Source of the DNA: Zoogloea sp035335645
Lineage (GTDB): Bacteria; Pseudomonadota; Gammaproteobacteria; Burkholderiales; Rhodocyclaceae
Length of the DNA stretch: 64,000 nt
Direction: 5' to 3'
Assembly: GCA_035335645.1 (NCBI GenBank)
Contig: DAOQMM010000001.1
Coordinates: 1-64,000 of the forward strand
The notes below the pieces were generated by a model, which did not search any database, was not told where the DNA came from, and saw only the letters and a list, made by a program, of their open reading frames with translations. Positions 54,481 through 63,185 of this stretch are shown here, in pieces; the stretch's first letter is position 1; every line of letters starts with the position of its first letter. Position numbers and translations under genes: made by a program.

Positions 54481-55683
54481 ATGTTCGCTGAACGCGTCCT
54501 CTCCGGCATGCGCCCCACCGGCCGTCTCCACCTCGGCCACTACCACGGCGTCCTGAAAAACTGGGTGAAGCTGCAGGCCGAGTATCCCTGCCTGTTCTTC
54601 GTGGCCGACTGGCACGCCCTCACCACCGATTACGACAACCCCAAGGGCATCGAGAACAGCGTATGGGACATGGTGGTGGACTGGCTTGCCGCGGGCGTCG
54701 ATCCGTCTCAGGCCACCATCTTCATCCAGTCGCGGGTGCCCGAGCACGCCGAGCTGCACCTGCTCATGTCCATGATGACGCCGCTGGGCTGGCTGGAGCG
54801 GGTGCCCACCTACAAGGACCAGCAGGAAAAGCTCGTCAATAAGGATCTGTCCACCTACGGCTTCCTCGGCTATCCGCTGCTGATGAGCGCGGACATCCTC
54901 ATCTACCGGGCCGACAAGGTGCCCGTGGGCGAAGACCAGCTGCCCCATGTGGAATTCACCCGGGAGCTTGCCCGCCGCTTCAACCACATGTACGGCCGCG
55001 AGCCCGGTTTCGAGGACAAGGCCAGAGAGGCCGTCAAGAAGCTCGGCTCCAAGCGCGCCAAGCTCTACGAGGAGTTCCGCACCCGCTTCCAGCAGAACGG
55101 TGACGACGAAGGCCTCGCCCTCGGCAAGGCGCTGCTCGACGAAGCCCAGAACCTCTCCCACGGCGACCGGGAGCGTCTCTACGGCTACCTGGAAGGCAGT
55201 GGCAAGATGATCCTCGTGGAGCCGGACGCGCTGCTCACCGAAGCCTCGCGCATGCCCGGCCTGGACGGCCAGAAGATGTCCAAGTCCTACGGCAACACCA
55301 TCTTCCTGCGGGAGGAGGCGGATGCCCTGACCAAGAAGATCCGCACCATGCAGACCGATCCGGCGCGGGTGCGACGCACCGATCCGGGCGATCCGGAAAA
55401 GTGCCCGGTGTGGCAGTTCCACGTCATCTATTCCGACGCGCCCACCCGGGAATGGGTGGACCGTGGCTGCAAGAGCGCCGGCATCGGCTGCCTGGAGTGC
55501 AAGCAGCCGGTGGTCGATGCGGTGCTCAAGGAACAGGAGGCCATGCGCGAGCGCGCCCAGCCCTACCTGGACGATCCCACCCTGGTGCGCAGCATCATCG
55601 CCGACGGCTGTGACAAGGCCCGCAAGCTGGCCCAGGAAACCATGCGCGACGTGCGCGAATCCATGGGGCTCAGCTACTCGTGA
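54481..55683 (+). CDS. trpS: Tryptophanyl-tRNA synthetase, long four-cysteine form
   Basis: A 400-residue class I synthetase charging tRNA-Trp. The HIGH-like motif is HLGHYHGVL, the KMSKS motif is GQKMSKSYGN, and the substrate region DQLPHVEFTRELARRFN is present. It is about 65 residues longer than E. coli TrpS. Four cysteines at 308, 330, 337 and 340 give C-x21-C-x6-C-x2-C, close to the motif I recall for the 4Fe-4S TrpRS of Thermotoga maritima, placed near the anticodon-binding part. Part of an apparent operon with the site-2 protease gene; scpA follows after about 85 bases. Confidence 0.96.
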   Translation: MFAERVLSGMRPTGRLHLGHYHGVLKNWVKLQAEYPCLFFVADWHALTTDYDNPKGIENSVWDMVVDWLAAGVDPSQATIFIQSRVPEHAELHLLMSMMTPLGWLERVPTYKDQQEKLVNKDLSTYGFLGYPLLMSADILIYRADKVPVGEDQLPHVEFTRELARRFNHMYGREPGFEDKAREAVKKLGSKRAKLYEEFRTRFQQNGDDEGLALGKALLDEAQNLSHGDRERLYGYLEGSGKMILVEPDALLTEASRMPGLDGQKMSKSYGNTIFLREEADALTKKIRTMQTDPARVRRTDPGDPEKCPVWQFHVIYSDAPTREWVDRGCKSAGIGCLECKQPVVDAVLKEQEAMRERAQPYLDDPTLVRSIIADGCDKARKLAQETMRDVRESMGLSYS

Positions 55684-55768
55684 GCGGGCGGGCGGGGACG
55701 ACGTCGGGCGACCGGTGTGCGCTGCAAGGCGCGGCCGGTGACGGGCTGCGCCCTTGAACGGTTCGCCG

Positions 55769-56614
55769 ATGGACAGCGCCTCCGCCAACGCCGTGCTCGA
55801 CCTGGCGCCGCCGGCCGAAGCGCCGGAGAGCGCGATTGGCCGCATGTACGGCCAGCCGATCTTCGAGCTGCCGCGCGATCTGTACATCCCGCCCGAAGCG
55901 CTGGAGGTCTTCCTCGACGCCTTCGAAGGCCCCCTCGACCTGCTGCTCTACCTGATCCGCAAGGCCAACATCAACGTCCTCGACATCCCCATGGTGCCGT
56001 TGACGGCCCAGTACCTGGAATACGTGGAGGCGATGCGCCGGCACAACCTGGAACTGGCCGCCGATTACCTGCTGATGGCCGCGACCCTCCTCGAGATCAA
56101 GTCGCGCATGCTGCTGCCGCGGCCGCCGCGGGATGACGGCGAGGAGGTGCTCGACCCGCGGGCCGAGCTGGTGCGGCGTCTGCTGGAATACGAGCAGATC
56201 AAGCTCGCCGCCGCGCGGGTGGACGCATTGCCCCGTGCCGAGCGGGATTTCGAATGGGTCGGCGTGTTTGTCGCCGAGAAGGTGGTGGAGCGTCTGCCCA
56301 CCGTCAGCCTCCACGACCTGCAACTGGCCTGGCTCAAGATCGCCCGCCAGAACCGCCTGCGCCGGCACCACACGATCCAGCGCGAGGAGCTGTCGGTGCG
56401 CGAGCACATGAGCCTGATCCTGCGCAAGCTGAGCGGCGACGCCTTCGTCGTGTTCGAATCCCTGTTCGATCCGGCACTCGGGGTGGCCGGCCTGGTGGTG
56501 GTCTTTCTCGCCACCCTGGAGCTGGTCAAGGAGCGCCTGGTGGTGGTGACCCAGAACGAGGCCTTCGCACCGATCTACGTGAAACGCAGCGATGCCTCCG
56601 CCGCAGACGCCTGA
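55769..56614 (+). CDS. scpA: Segregation and condensation protein A
   Basis: A 281-residue kleisin that bridges SMC heads in chromosome condensation. The N-terminal signature is VFLDAFEGPLDLLLYLIRKA followed by NINVLDIPMVPLTAQYLEYV and EAMRRHNLELAADYLLMAAT; LLEIKSRMLLPRP completes it. The C-terminal winged helix is present. Start: ATG 55769; TTG 55754 is the alternative. Its 3' end overlaps scpB by 23 bases. Confidence 0.94.
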   Translation: MDSASANAVLDLAPPAEAPESAIGRMYGQPIFELPRDLYIPPEALEVFLDAFEGPLDLLLYLIRKANINVLDIPMVPLTAQYLEYVEAMRRHNLELAADYLLMAATLLEIKSRMLLPRPPRDDGEEVLDPRAELVRRLLEYEQIKLAAARVDALPRAERDFEWVGVFVAEKVVERLPTVSLHDLQLAWLKIARQNRLRRHHTIQREELSVREHMSLILRKLSGDAFVVFESLFDPALGVAGLVVVFLATLELVKERLVVVTQNEAFAPIYVKRSDASAADA

Positions 56615-57167
56615 CGAATTCAAGCGCGTGCTCGAAACCGCCCTGCTGGCTGCCCCGGCACCGCTGCAGGTGAGCGAGCTGCGTCGGCTCTTTGAGGACG
56701 ATCCGGGCGGCGACCTGGTGCGGCGCCTGCTGGTCGAGCTGGCGGGCGACTGGCAGGGCAGGGGGGTCGAGCTGGTGCAGACCGCCAGCGGCTGGCGCTT
56801 CCAGACCCGGCCCGAGTACCAGATCTACCTCGACCGCCTGAAGAACGAACGACCGCCCAAGTATTCCCGCGCGGTGTTGGAAACCCTGGCCATCATCGCC
56901 TACCGCCAGCCGGTGACGCGGGGTGACATCGAGGACATCCGTGGCGTGATGGTGTCGCCCAGCGTCCTCAAGACCCTCGAATCGCGGGGCTGGGTGGATG
57001 TGGTCGGACACCGGGACACGCCGGGCCGCCCCGGCCTGTATGCCACCACACGCAAATTCCTGGAGGATCTCGGTCTGCGCAGCCTGACCGAATTGCCTCC
57101 GCTGACCGAAATCGAAAGGATCATGGATCTTGTCGAACTCCCAAAAACCGAAGAACCGGCCGTTTAG
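56592..57167 (+). CDS. scpB: Segregation and condensation protein B
   Basis: A 191-residue partner of ScpA with two winged helices. Diagnostic segments are LETALLAAPAPLQVSELRRL, SRAVLETLAIIAYRQPVTRG, DIEDIRGVMVSPSVLKTLES and GRPGLYATTRKFLEDLGL. The start lies inside scpA (23-base overlap) and the end overlaps the first 38 bases of rluB, a compact coupled arrangement. Confidence 0.95.
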   Translation: MPPPQTPDEFKRVLETALLAAPAPLQVSELRRLFEDDPGGDLVRRLLVELAGDWQGRGVELVQTASGWRFQTRPEYQIYLDRLKNERPPKYSRAVLETLAIIAYRQPVTRGDIEDIRGVMVSPSVLKTLESRGWVDVVGHRDTPGRPGLYATTRKFLEDLGLRSLTELPPLTEIERIMDLVELPKTEEPAV

Positions 57168-58272
57168 GCCCAAGACCGGCGCGCCCGCGCCCGGTGGCAA
57201 GATCCGCGGCACATCTGCCGGAGGTCCGCCGCGCGGACGTGGCCGTGGGTCCGCCGAGGCGTCCCGGGGCGACCAGGACGAAGGTGCCCGCCAGCCCCGC
57301 AGCAACGCCTCGGCCATCGGCCTCGGCGACACCGGGGGCCGCGGCAACTGGCGTGCCCGCAAGGCGCAGAGCGGGGCGGCAGCCTACGGACTGCCCACCT
57401 CCGGCGACGCGCTGCCGACTTCGGCGACGCCTGAGCGTGAACAGCGCCGTCCGCAGGGCCGTGACGCCGCCTACACCGAGCCCCAGCGCCTGCACAAGGT
57501 GCTCGCGGCAGCGGGCCTCGGCTCCCGGCGCGAGATCGAAGAGTGGATCGTCGCCGGCCGCATCTCCGTCAACGGTGAGCCCGCTGACGTGGGCCAGAAG
57601 GTCGGCCCCGGCGACCGGGTGCGGGTGAATGGCAAGCTCATGCCGATCCGCTTCCAGCCCCGCGTCCCGCGGGTGTTGCTGTATCACAAGCCCGAAGGCG
57701 AGATCGTCTCGCGGGACGACCCTGAGGGTCGCCCGACCGTGTTCGACCGTCTGCCCATGCTGCGCAAGGGGCGCTGGATCGCGGTAGGACGGCTGGACTT
57801 CAACACCTCCGGCCTGCTGCTCTTCGTGAACGACGGCGATCTGGCCAACCGCCTGATGCACCCGCGCTACGAGCTGGACCGGGAATACGCCGTGCGTCTC
57901 CTGGGCGAACTGGACGAAGTGCAGAAGCAGGCGCTGCTGGACGGCATCGAGCTGGACGACGGGCCGGCGCGCTTCAACACCCTGCTCGATGCGGGTGGCG
58001 AAGGGGTCAATCACTGGTACCGGGTGAGCCTGTCGGAAGGGCGCAACCGGGAAGTGCGGCGCATGTTCGAGGCGCTCGGTCTGACCGTGAGCCGCCTGAT
58101 GCGGGTGCGTTACGGTCCCATCAGTCTGCCGACGCGCCTCAAGCGCGGCATGTGGGAAGACATGCCCGAGGAAGACGTCTGCGCCCTGGCCGGTTTGCCC
58201 AAGCCGATCCGCGCGCCGGGGCCCCGCAAGCCGCCCCGCAGCACGCCGCGGCGTACCCCGCCAAAAGGCTGA
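57130..58272 (+). CDS. rluB: 23S rRNA pseudouridine 2605 synthase
   Basis: A 380-residue RsuA-family pseudouridine synthase. Residues about 1-110 are a disordered Arg/Gly/Pro/Ser-rich extension, followed by an S4 domain (LHKVLAAAGLGSRREIEEWI; VAGRISVNGE) and the catalytic domain with aspartate in VGRLDFNTSGLLLF and later RNREVRRMFEALG. The C-terminus is basic and proline-rich. Start: TTG at 57130 inside scpB, with AAAGGA nine bases upstream; no ATG or GTG start with a ribosome site exists in this frame before the conserved part. Confidence 0.92.
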   Translation: MSNSQKPKNRPFRPKTGAPAPGGKIRGTSAGGPPRGRGRGSAEASRGDQDEGARQPRSNASAIGLGDTGGRGNWRARKAQSGAAAYGLPTSGDALPTSATPEREQRRPQGRDAAYTEPQRLHKVLAAAGLGSRREIEEWIVAGRISVNGEPADVGQKVGPGDRVRVNGKLMPIRFQPRVPRVLLYHKPEGEIVSRDDPEGRPTVFDRLPMLRKGRWIAVGRLDFNTSGLLLFVNDGDLANRLMHPRYELDREYAVRLLGELDEVQKQALLDGIELDDGPARFNTLLDAGGEGVNHWYRVSLSEGRNREVRRMFEALGLTVSRLMRVRYGPISLPTRLKRGMWEDMPEEDVCALAGLPKPIRAPGPRKPPRSTPRRTPPKG

Positions 58273-58284
58273 ACGGGCCCGAAA

Positions 58285-58313
58285 TTGCGCCTGCGGCGGC
58301 GGGCTGGTATACT
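58285..58313 (+). promoter_or_regulatory. Promoter of the rimP-nusA-infB operon
   Basis: TTGCGC, 17 bases, TATACT. The transcript would start near 58320 and leave a leader of about 110 bases before rimP. The -35 element lies 12 bases after the rluB stop codon. Confidence 0.7.
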
Positions 58314-58325
58314 CTTCGTGTTTCA

Positions 58326-58398
58326 CCGGCCCGAAAAGCAGTATCAAGGGCCGGACATCCGGTCGAATTCAACAGGGATGGGCGTTTCGCCCATTTTT
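58326..58398 (+). promoter_or_regulatory. rimP leader with intrinsic terminator (attenuator candidate)
   Basis: Two structures lie in the leader. Hairpin 1 pairs CCGGCCC (58326-58332) with GGGCCGG (58348-58354); a competing small hairpin CCGG-ACAT-CCGG (58351-58362) shares its 3' arm. Hairpin 2 is ATGGGCG-TTT-CGCCCAT (58378-58394) followed by T residues to 58398, an intrinsic terminator placed 33 bases before the rimP ATG. The arrangement corresponds to the rimP-leader attenuator described for proteobacteria; NusA autoregulation by termination is the likely logic. Confidence 0.75.
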
Positions 58399-58430
58399 CA
58401 TTTGTGGGCTAGGAATTTGTGGGCCAAGGC

Positions 58431-58859
58431 ATGGATCTGCAACAACTGATCGAACAGACGGCGGAAGGGCTCGGCTACGAAGTGGTGGACGTGGAATCGT
58501 CCCCCCGTGGGCGCCTGCTGCGCGTGTTCATCGACGCGCCGGACGGTATCACGGTCGACGATTGCGCGACGGTCAGCAATCAGCTCTCCCGCGTGTTCGA
58601 GGTGGAGAACGTGGATTACGACCGGCTGGAAGTATCGTCCCCCGGTCTCGACCGCGTGCTCAAGAAGGCGACGGATTTCGAACGCTTCGCCGGCGAGACG
58701 ATCCAGGTCCGCCTGAACCTGCCCATCGACAACCAGCGCAATTTCACCGGCACCCTGGTCGGACTCACGGACGGTGTGGTGACGCTGGAAACGGAAAAGG
58801 GATCCCTCGCGATCCCGTTCGAAGAGATCAACAAGGCCCGCCTGGTGCCCAGGTTTTAA
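58431..58859 (+). CDS. rimP: Ribosome maturation factor RimP
   Basis: A 142-residue factor needed for 30S subunit maturation. Conserved segments are GYEVVDVESSPRGRLLRVFI, DGITVDDCATVSNQLSRVFE, YDRLEVSSPGLDRVLKK and the C-terminal SH3-like part ending in EEINKARLVPRF. ATG 58431 matches the family N-terminus (MDLQQLIEQ); a GTG at 58419 with TAGGA five bases upstream is the alternative. First gene of rimP-nusA-infB-rbfA-truB. Confidence 0.95.
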   Translation: MDLQQLIEQTAEGLGYEVVDVESSPRGRLLRVFIDAPDGITVDDCATVSNQLSRVFEVENVDYDRLEVSSPGLDRVLKKATDFERFAGETIQVRLNLPIDNQRNFTGTLVGLTDGVVTLETEKGSLAIPFEEINKARLVPRF

Positions 58860-58880
58860 GGAATTTGGAGGTTTGCCGGT

Positions 58881-60353
58881 ATGAGCCGTGAAATTTTGCT
58901 GTTGGTTGACGCCCTGGCCCGCGAGAAGAACGTGTCCAAGGAGATCGTCTTCTCCGCACTGGAGTCCGCCCTGGCCCAGGCCACCAAGAAGCGCATCCAC
59001 GACGAAGCCGATGTGCGCGTGTCCATCGACCGGGAAACCGGCGACTATGAATCCTTCCGTCGCTGGCAGGTGCTGCCCGACGAGGAAGTGGACAACGACG
59101 AAGCCCAGATGGGGCTGATCGATGCCCGCGAGGAATACCCCGAGATCCAGGTGGGCGATTTCGTCGAGGAATCCCTCGAGCCCATCGACTTCGGCCGCAT
59201 CGGCGCCCAGGCTGCCAAGCAGGTGATCCTCCAGAAGGTGCGTGACGCGGAGCGCGAGCAGATCCTCAACGACTTCCTCGAGCGCAAGGAATTCATCATC
59301 TCCGGCAGCATCAAGCGCATGGAGCGGGGCAATGCGATCATCGAAGTGGGCCGCCTTGAAGCGGTGCTGCCCCGCGACCAGATGATCCCCAAGGAAAACC
59401 TGCGCGTCGGCGACCGGGTCAAGGCCTACCTGCTGCGCATCGACCGCGGTGCCCGCGGCCCCCAGCTGATCCTGTCGCGTACCGCGCCGGAGTTCGTCAT
59501 CCGCCTGTTCGAGCTGGAAGTGCCCGAGATCGACGACGGTTTGCTTGAAATCAAGGCCTGTGCGCGCGACCCCGGTCTGCGCGCCAAGATCGGCGTAAAG
59601 TCCAACGATCCGCGCATCGACCCGATCGGTACCTGCGTCGGCCTGCGGGGTTCCCGCGTCACCGCCGTGCGCAACGAGATCGGCGGCGAGAACATCGACA
59701 TCGTGCTGTGGTCTCCCGAGCCCGCCCAGTTCGTCATTGGCGCCCTGCAGCCGGCGGAAGTGTCGTCCATTGTCGTGGACGAGGAAGCCCATGCGATGGA
59801 TGTGGTGGTGGACGAGAACAACCTGGCCATCGCCATCGGCCGCAACGGCCAGAACGTGAAGCTCGCGTCCGAGCTGACCGGCTGGACCATCAACCTGATG
59901 ACCGAGGCCGAGTCGGAGCGCAAGTCCGAGGAAGAGCACAGTTCCGTGCGCCAGATCTTCATGAGCAAGCTGGATGTGGACGAGGAAGTCGCCAACATCC
60001 TCATCGACGAGGGCTTCTCGTCCCTGGAGGAGATCGCCTACGTGCCCCTGGCTGAGATGCTGGAGATCGAATCCTTCGACGAGGAAACGGTGAACGAGCT
60101 GCGCAACCGCGCGCGCAACGTGCTCCTCACCGAAGCCATCGTCACCGAGGAGCAGCTCGAGACCGTGTCCGAGGATCTGCTCAGCCTGGATGGCATGGAC
60201 AAGCCGCTCGCCGCCAAGCTGGCCCAGGCTGGCGTCCATAACCGCGACGACCTGGCCGATCTGGCGGTAGACGAGTTGATGGACATGTCGGGCCTCGACG
60301 AAGAGCGGGCCAAGAATCTGATTACCAGGGCGCGCGCGCACTGGTTCGAGTAA
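58881..60353 (+). CDS. nusA: Transcription termination/antitermination factor NusA
   Basis: A 490-residue RNA-polymerase-associated factor. In order: the NTD (LLLVDALAREKNVSKEIVFS), S1 domain (about 135-200, IISGSIKRMERGNAIIEVGR), KH1 (about 230-280, GVKSNDPRIDPIGTCVGLRG), KH2 with NNLAIAIGRNGQNVKLASEL, and two C-terminal helix-hairpin-helix acidic repeats (about 365-490), the form found in gamma- and betaproteobacteria that contacts the alpha subunit. GGAGG-type site seven bases before ATG. Confidence 0.98.
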   Translation: MSREILLLVDALAREKNVSKEIVFSALESALAQATKKRIHDEADVRVSIDRETGDYESFRRWQVLPDEEVDNDEAQMGLIDAREEYPEIQVGDFVEESLEPIDFGRIGAQAAKQVILQKVRDAEREQILNDFLERKEFIISGSIKRMERGNAIIEVGRLEAVLPRDQMIPKENLRVGDRVKAYLLRIDRGARGPQLILSRTAPEFVIRLFELEVPEIDDGLLEIKACARDPGLRAKIGVKSNDPRIDPIGTCVGLRGSRVTAVRNEIGGENIDIVLWSPEPAQFVIGALQPAEVSSIVVDEEAHAMDVVVDENNLAIAIGRNGQNVKLASELTGWTINLMTEAESERKSEEEHSSVRQIFMSKLDVDEEVANILIDEGFSSLEEIAYVPLAEMLEIESFDEETVNELRNRARNVLLTEAIVTEEQLETVSEDLLSLDGMDKPLAAKLAQAGVHNRDDLADLAVDELMDMSGLDEERAKNLITRARAHWFE

Positions 60354-60368
60354 TACCCGGAGGGCAAG

Positions 60369-63182
60369 ATGGGACAGACAAGCGTTACGCAATTCGCCGG
60401 CGAACTGAAAATGCCGGCCTCCGTGCTGCTCGAACAGTTGCAGAAGGCAGGTGTGGACAAGTCGCGGGAAACCGATCTGCTGACCGAGCAGGACAAGACC
60501 CGTCTGCTGGATTTCCTGCGCCGCGCCCATGGTGATTCCGCCGCAAAGGCCAAGATCACCCTGACGCGCAAGCAGACCAGCGAGATCAAGGCGACCGACT
60601 CCACCGGCCGTGCCCGCACGGTGCAGGTCGAAGTGCGCAAGAAGCGTGTCTTCGTCAAGCGTGACGAATTGCTGGTGCCCGAAGCTGCGGCGCCGGGCGC
60701 CGCGCTCGTTCCCGAAATGCCTGCCGAGTTGCCCGAACCCGTGCTCGAGCCGACTCCGGTTCCCGAACCCATCGAGATGGCTGCGCCCGAACCTGTCCAG
60801 GCTGCGCCGGTCGAGGTGGTCGTCGAAGTCGAACCCGAGCCCGTTGTGGAGCCGGTCGCACCCGAAGAAACGGTCGCCCCCGAGCCTGAGCCTGAACCGG
60901 TCGCCGTCGTGCCCGAACCCGTCGCCGTGGCACCCGCGGCCAAGCCTGAGTCCCGTCCCCAGCAAGGGCCGGTGCGTCGCGTCGTGAGTTCCGTGATCTC
61001 TGCCGAAGAGCGCGCGTCCCGCGAGCGCGAGGCGCAGCGTCAGGCTGAGCTGGCCGCCCGTCAGGCTGCCGATCTCAAGGAAAAGCAGGAACGCGAAGCC
61101 CGCGCCCGTGCAGCGATGCTGCAGCGCATGGAAGACGAGAAGCAGCGGCAGTCCGAAGGCGACAAGAGTCGTCAGGATGCCGAGGCGGGTGCCAAGAGTG
61201 GCACGCTTCACAAGCCCGCCAAGGCCGATGACAAGGGTGCCCGCAAGGACGTCAAGAAGGGCACGCCGGTCGCCAAGGAAGCAGCCGGCGACGCAAAGCG
61301 TCGCGGCGGTCTGAAGACTCGCGGCGATGCAGCGGGCGGTGCGGGCGGCTGGAAGGGTGCCCGCGGTGGTCGTTCCGGCGGACGTCACCATGAGGCGCCG
61401 GCCTTCGTCGCGCCGACCGAACCCATCATCCGTGAGGTGCACGTGCCGGAGACGATCTCCGTTGCCGATCTGGCCCACAAGATGGCGGTGAAGGCCACCG
61501 AAGTCATCAAGACCCTCATGAAGATGGGATCCATGGTCACCATCAACCAGGTGCTGGACCAGGACACGGCCATGATCGTGGTCGAGGAGATGGGCCACAA
61601 GGCGCTTGCCGCCAAGCTGGACGATCCGGACGCCTTCCTCGAGGAAAATGCCGAACACAAGGACGTGGTGGAAGAGTCCCGTGCTCCGGTGGTGACCGTG
61701 ATGGGTCACGTGGATCACGGCAAGACCTCGCTGCTGGACTACATCCGTCGCGCCAAGGTGGCGGCGGGTGAAGCGGGTGGCATCACCCAGCACATCGGCG
61801 CGTATCACGTGGATACCGATCGTGGCACGGTCACCTTCCTCGACACGCCGGGTCACGAGGCCTTCACGGCGATGCGTGCCCGCGGTGCCAAGGCCACCGA
61901 CCTCGTCATCCTGGTGGTGGCGGCCGACGACGGCGTGATGCCCCAGACCAAGGAAGCCATCCACCACGCCAAGGCGGCCGGCGTGCCGCTGGTGGTGGCG
62001 GTCAACAAGATCGACAAGCCGGGCGCGAACCCCGAGCGGGTGCGTCAGGAGCTCATCGCCGAAGGCGTGGTGCCGGAAGCCTATGGTGGCGACACCATGT
62101 TCATCGAGGTGTCCGCCAAGACCGGTCAGGGCATCGACGATCTGCTCGAGGCCATCCTGCTCCAGGCCGAAGTGCTGGAACTCAAGGCGCCCCACGACAC
62201 CATGGCCAAGGGCCTGATCATCGAAGCGCGCCTCGACAAGGGCCGTGGCCCGGTGGCGACCCTGCTGGTCCAGTCCGGCACCCTCAAGCGTGGCGACGTG
62301 ATCCTCGCCGGCGCCACCTTCGGCCGTGTCCGCGCCATGCTCGACGAGAACGGCAAGCCGGTGGAAGAAGCCGGTCCGTCGATTCCGGTGGAAATCCTTG
62401 GTCTGTCCGAAGTGCCGGGCGCCGGGGACGAGGTCGTGGCGCTGGCCGACGAGCGCAAGGCGCGGGAAATCGCCCTGTTCCGTCAGGGCAAGTTCCGGGA
62501 CGTCAAGCTCGCCAAGCAGCAGGCCGCCAAGCTGGAGAGCATGTTCGAGCAGATGGGCGAGGGCGAGGTCAAGTCCCTACCCCTCATTATCAAGGCCGAC
62601 GTGCAGGGTTCCCAGGAAGCCCTGGCCCATGCCCTGGTCAAGCTCTCCAACGAGGAAGTCCGTGTGCAGGTCATCCACGGTGGCGTGGGCGCGATCAGCG
62701 AATCCGACGTCAACCTGGCCCAGGCTTCCGGCGCAGTGGTCATCGGCTTCAATATCCGGGCCGATGCCAACGCCCGCAAGCTGGCCGAGAACTTCGGCGT
62801 GGACATCCGCTACTACAACATCATCTACGACGCCGTGGATGAGGTGAAGAGCGCCCTGTCCGGCATGCTGGCCCCCGAGAAGCGCGAGCAGGTGCTGGGC
62901 ATGGTGGAGATCCGTCAGGTCTTTACCATCTCCAAGGTCGGAACCATTGCCGGGTGTTACGTGCTGGAAGGTCTGGTCAAGCGGAATGCCCAGGTTCGCG
63001 TGCTGCGCAACCACGTGGTCATCCATACCGGGGAGCTGGAATCCCTCAAGCGCTTCAAGGACGATGTCAAGGAAGTCAAGGCCGGCTATGAGTGCGGTCT
63101 GCAGATCCGCAATTTCAACGATCTCGTGGAAGGCGATCAGCTCGAAATCTACGAGATCCAGGAAGTGGCCCGGACCCTGTAA
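60369..63182 (+). CDS. infB: Translation initiation factor IF-2
   Basis: A 937-residue GTPase that places fMet-tRNA on the 30S subunit. The N-terminus has an IF2N domain (TSVTQFAGELKMPASVLLEQ), then a long low-complexity stretch rich in Pro/Glu/Val and later Ala/Arg/Lys coiled coil (about 110-330), a second IF2N-like part (VADLAHKMAVKATEVIKTLM), the G domain (GHVDHGKTSLLDYIR, DTPGHEAF, NKID, SAK) and C-terminal beta barrels. It starts 15 bases after nusA, with GGAGGG as ribosome site. Confidence 0.98.
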   Translation: MGQTSVTQFAGELKMPASVLLEQLQKAGVDKSRETDLLTEQDKTRLLDFLRRAHGDSAAKAKITLTRKQTSEIKATDSTGRARTVQVEVRKKRVFVKRDELLVPEAAAPGAALVPEMPAELPEPVLEPTPVPEPIEMAAPEPVQAAPVEVVVEVEPEPVVEPVAPEETVAPEPEPEPVAVVPEPVAVAPAAKPESRPQQGPVRRVVSSVISAEERASREREAQRQAELAARQAADLKEKQEREARARAAMLQRMEDEKQRQSEGDKSRQDAEAGAKSGTLHKPAKADDKGARKDVKKGTPVAKEAAGDAKRRGGLKTRGDAAGGAGGWKGARGGRSGGRHHEAPAFVAPTEPIIREVHVPETISVADLAHKMAVKATEVIKTLMKMGSMVTINQVLDQDTAMIVVEEMGHKALAAKLDDPDAFLEENAEHKDVVEESRAPVVTVMGHVDHGKTSLLDYIRRAKVAAGEAGGITQHIGAYHVDTDRGTVTFLDTPGHEAFTAMRARGAKATDLVILVVAADDGVMPQTKEAIHHAKAAGVPLVVAVNKIDKPGANPERVRQELIAEGVVPEAYGGDTMFIEVSAKTGQGIDDLLEAILLQAEVLELKAPHDTMAKGLIIEARLDKGRGPVATLLVQSGTLKRGDVILAGATFGRVRAMLDENGKPVEEAGPSIPVEILGLSEVPGAGDEVVALADERKAREIALFRQGKFRDVKLAKQQAAKLESMFEQMGEGEVKSLPLIIKADVQGSQEALAHALVKLSNEEVRVQVIHGGVGAISESDVNLAQASGAVVIGFNIRADANARKLAENFGVDIRYYNIIYDAVDEVKSALSGMLAPEKREQVLGMVEIRQVFTISKVGTIAGCYVLEGLVKRNAQVRVLRNHVVIHTGELESLKRFKDDVKEVKAGYECGLQIRNFNDLVEGDQLEIYEIQEVARTL

Positions 63183-63185
63183 GCG

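Noticed and set aside
60690..61200. Repeat-like region rich in GAAC/CCCGA and later GCC/CGC codons in infB
   Set aside because: Normal Pro/Glu/Val and Ala/Arg low-complexity linker of IF-2, not a DNA repeat array.
58398..62195. Open minus-strand frame of more than 1200 codons opposite rimP-nusA-infB
   Set aside because: Antisense to three certain genes, low-complexity product without domains; an artefact of strong third-position GC.
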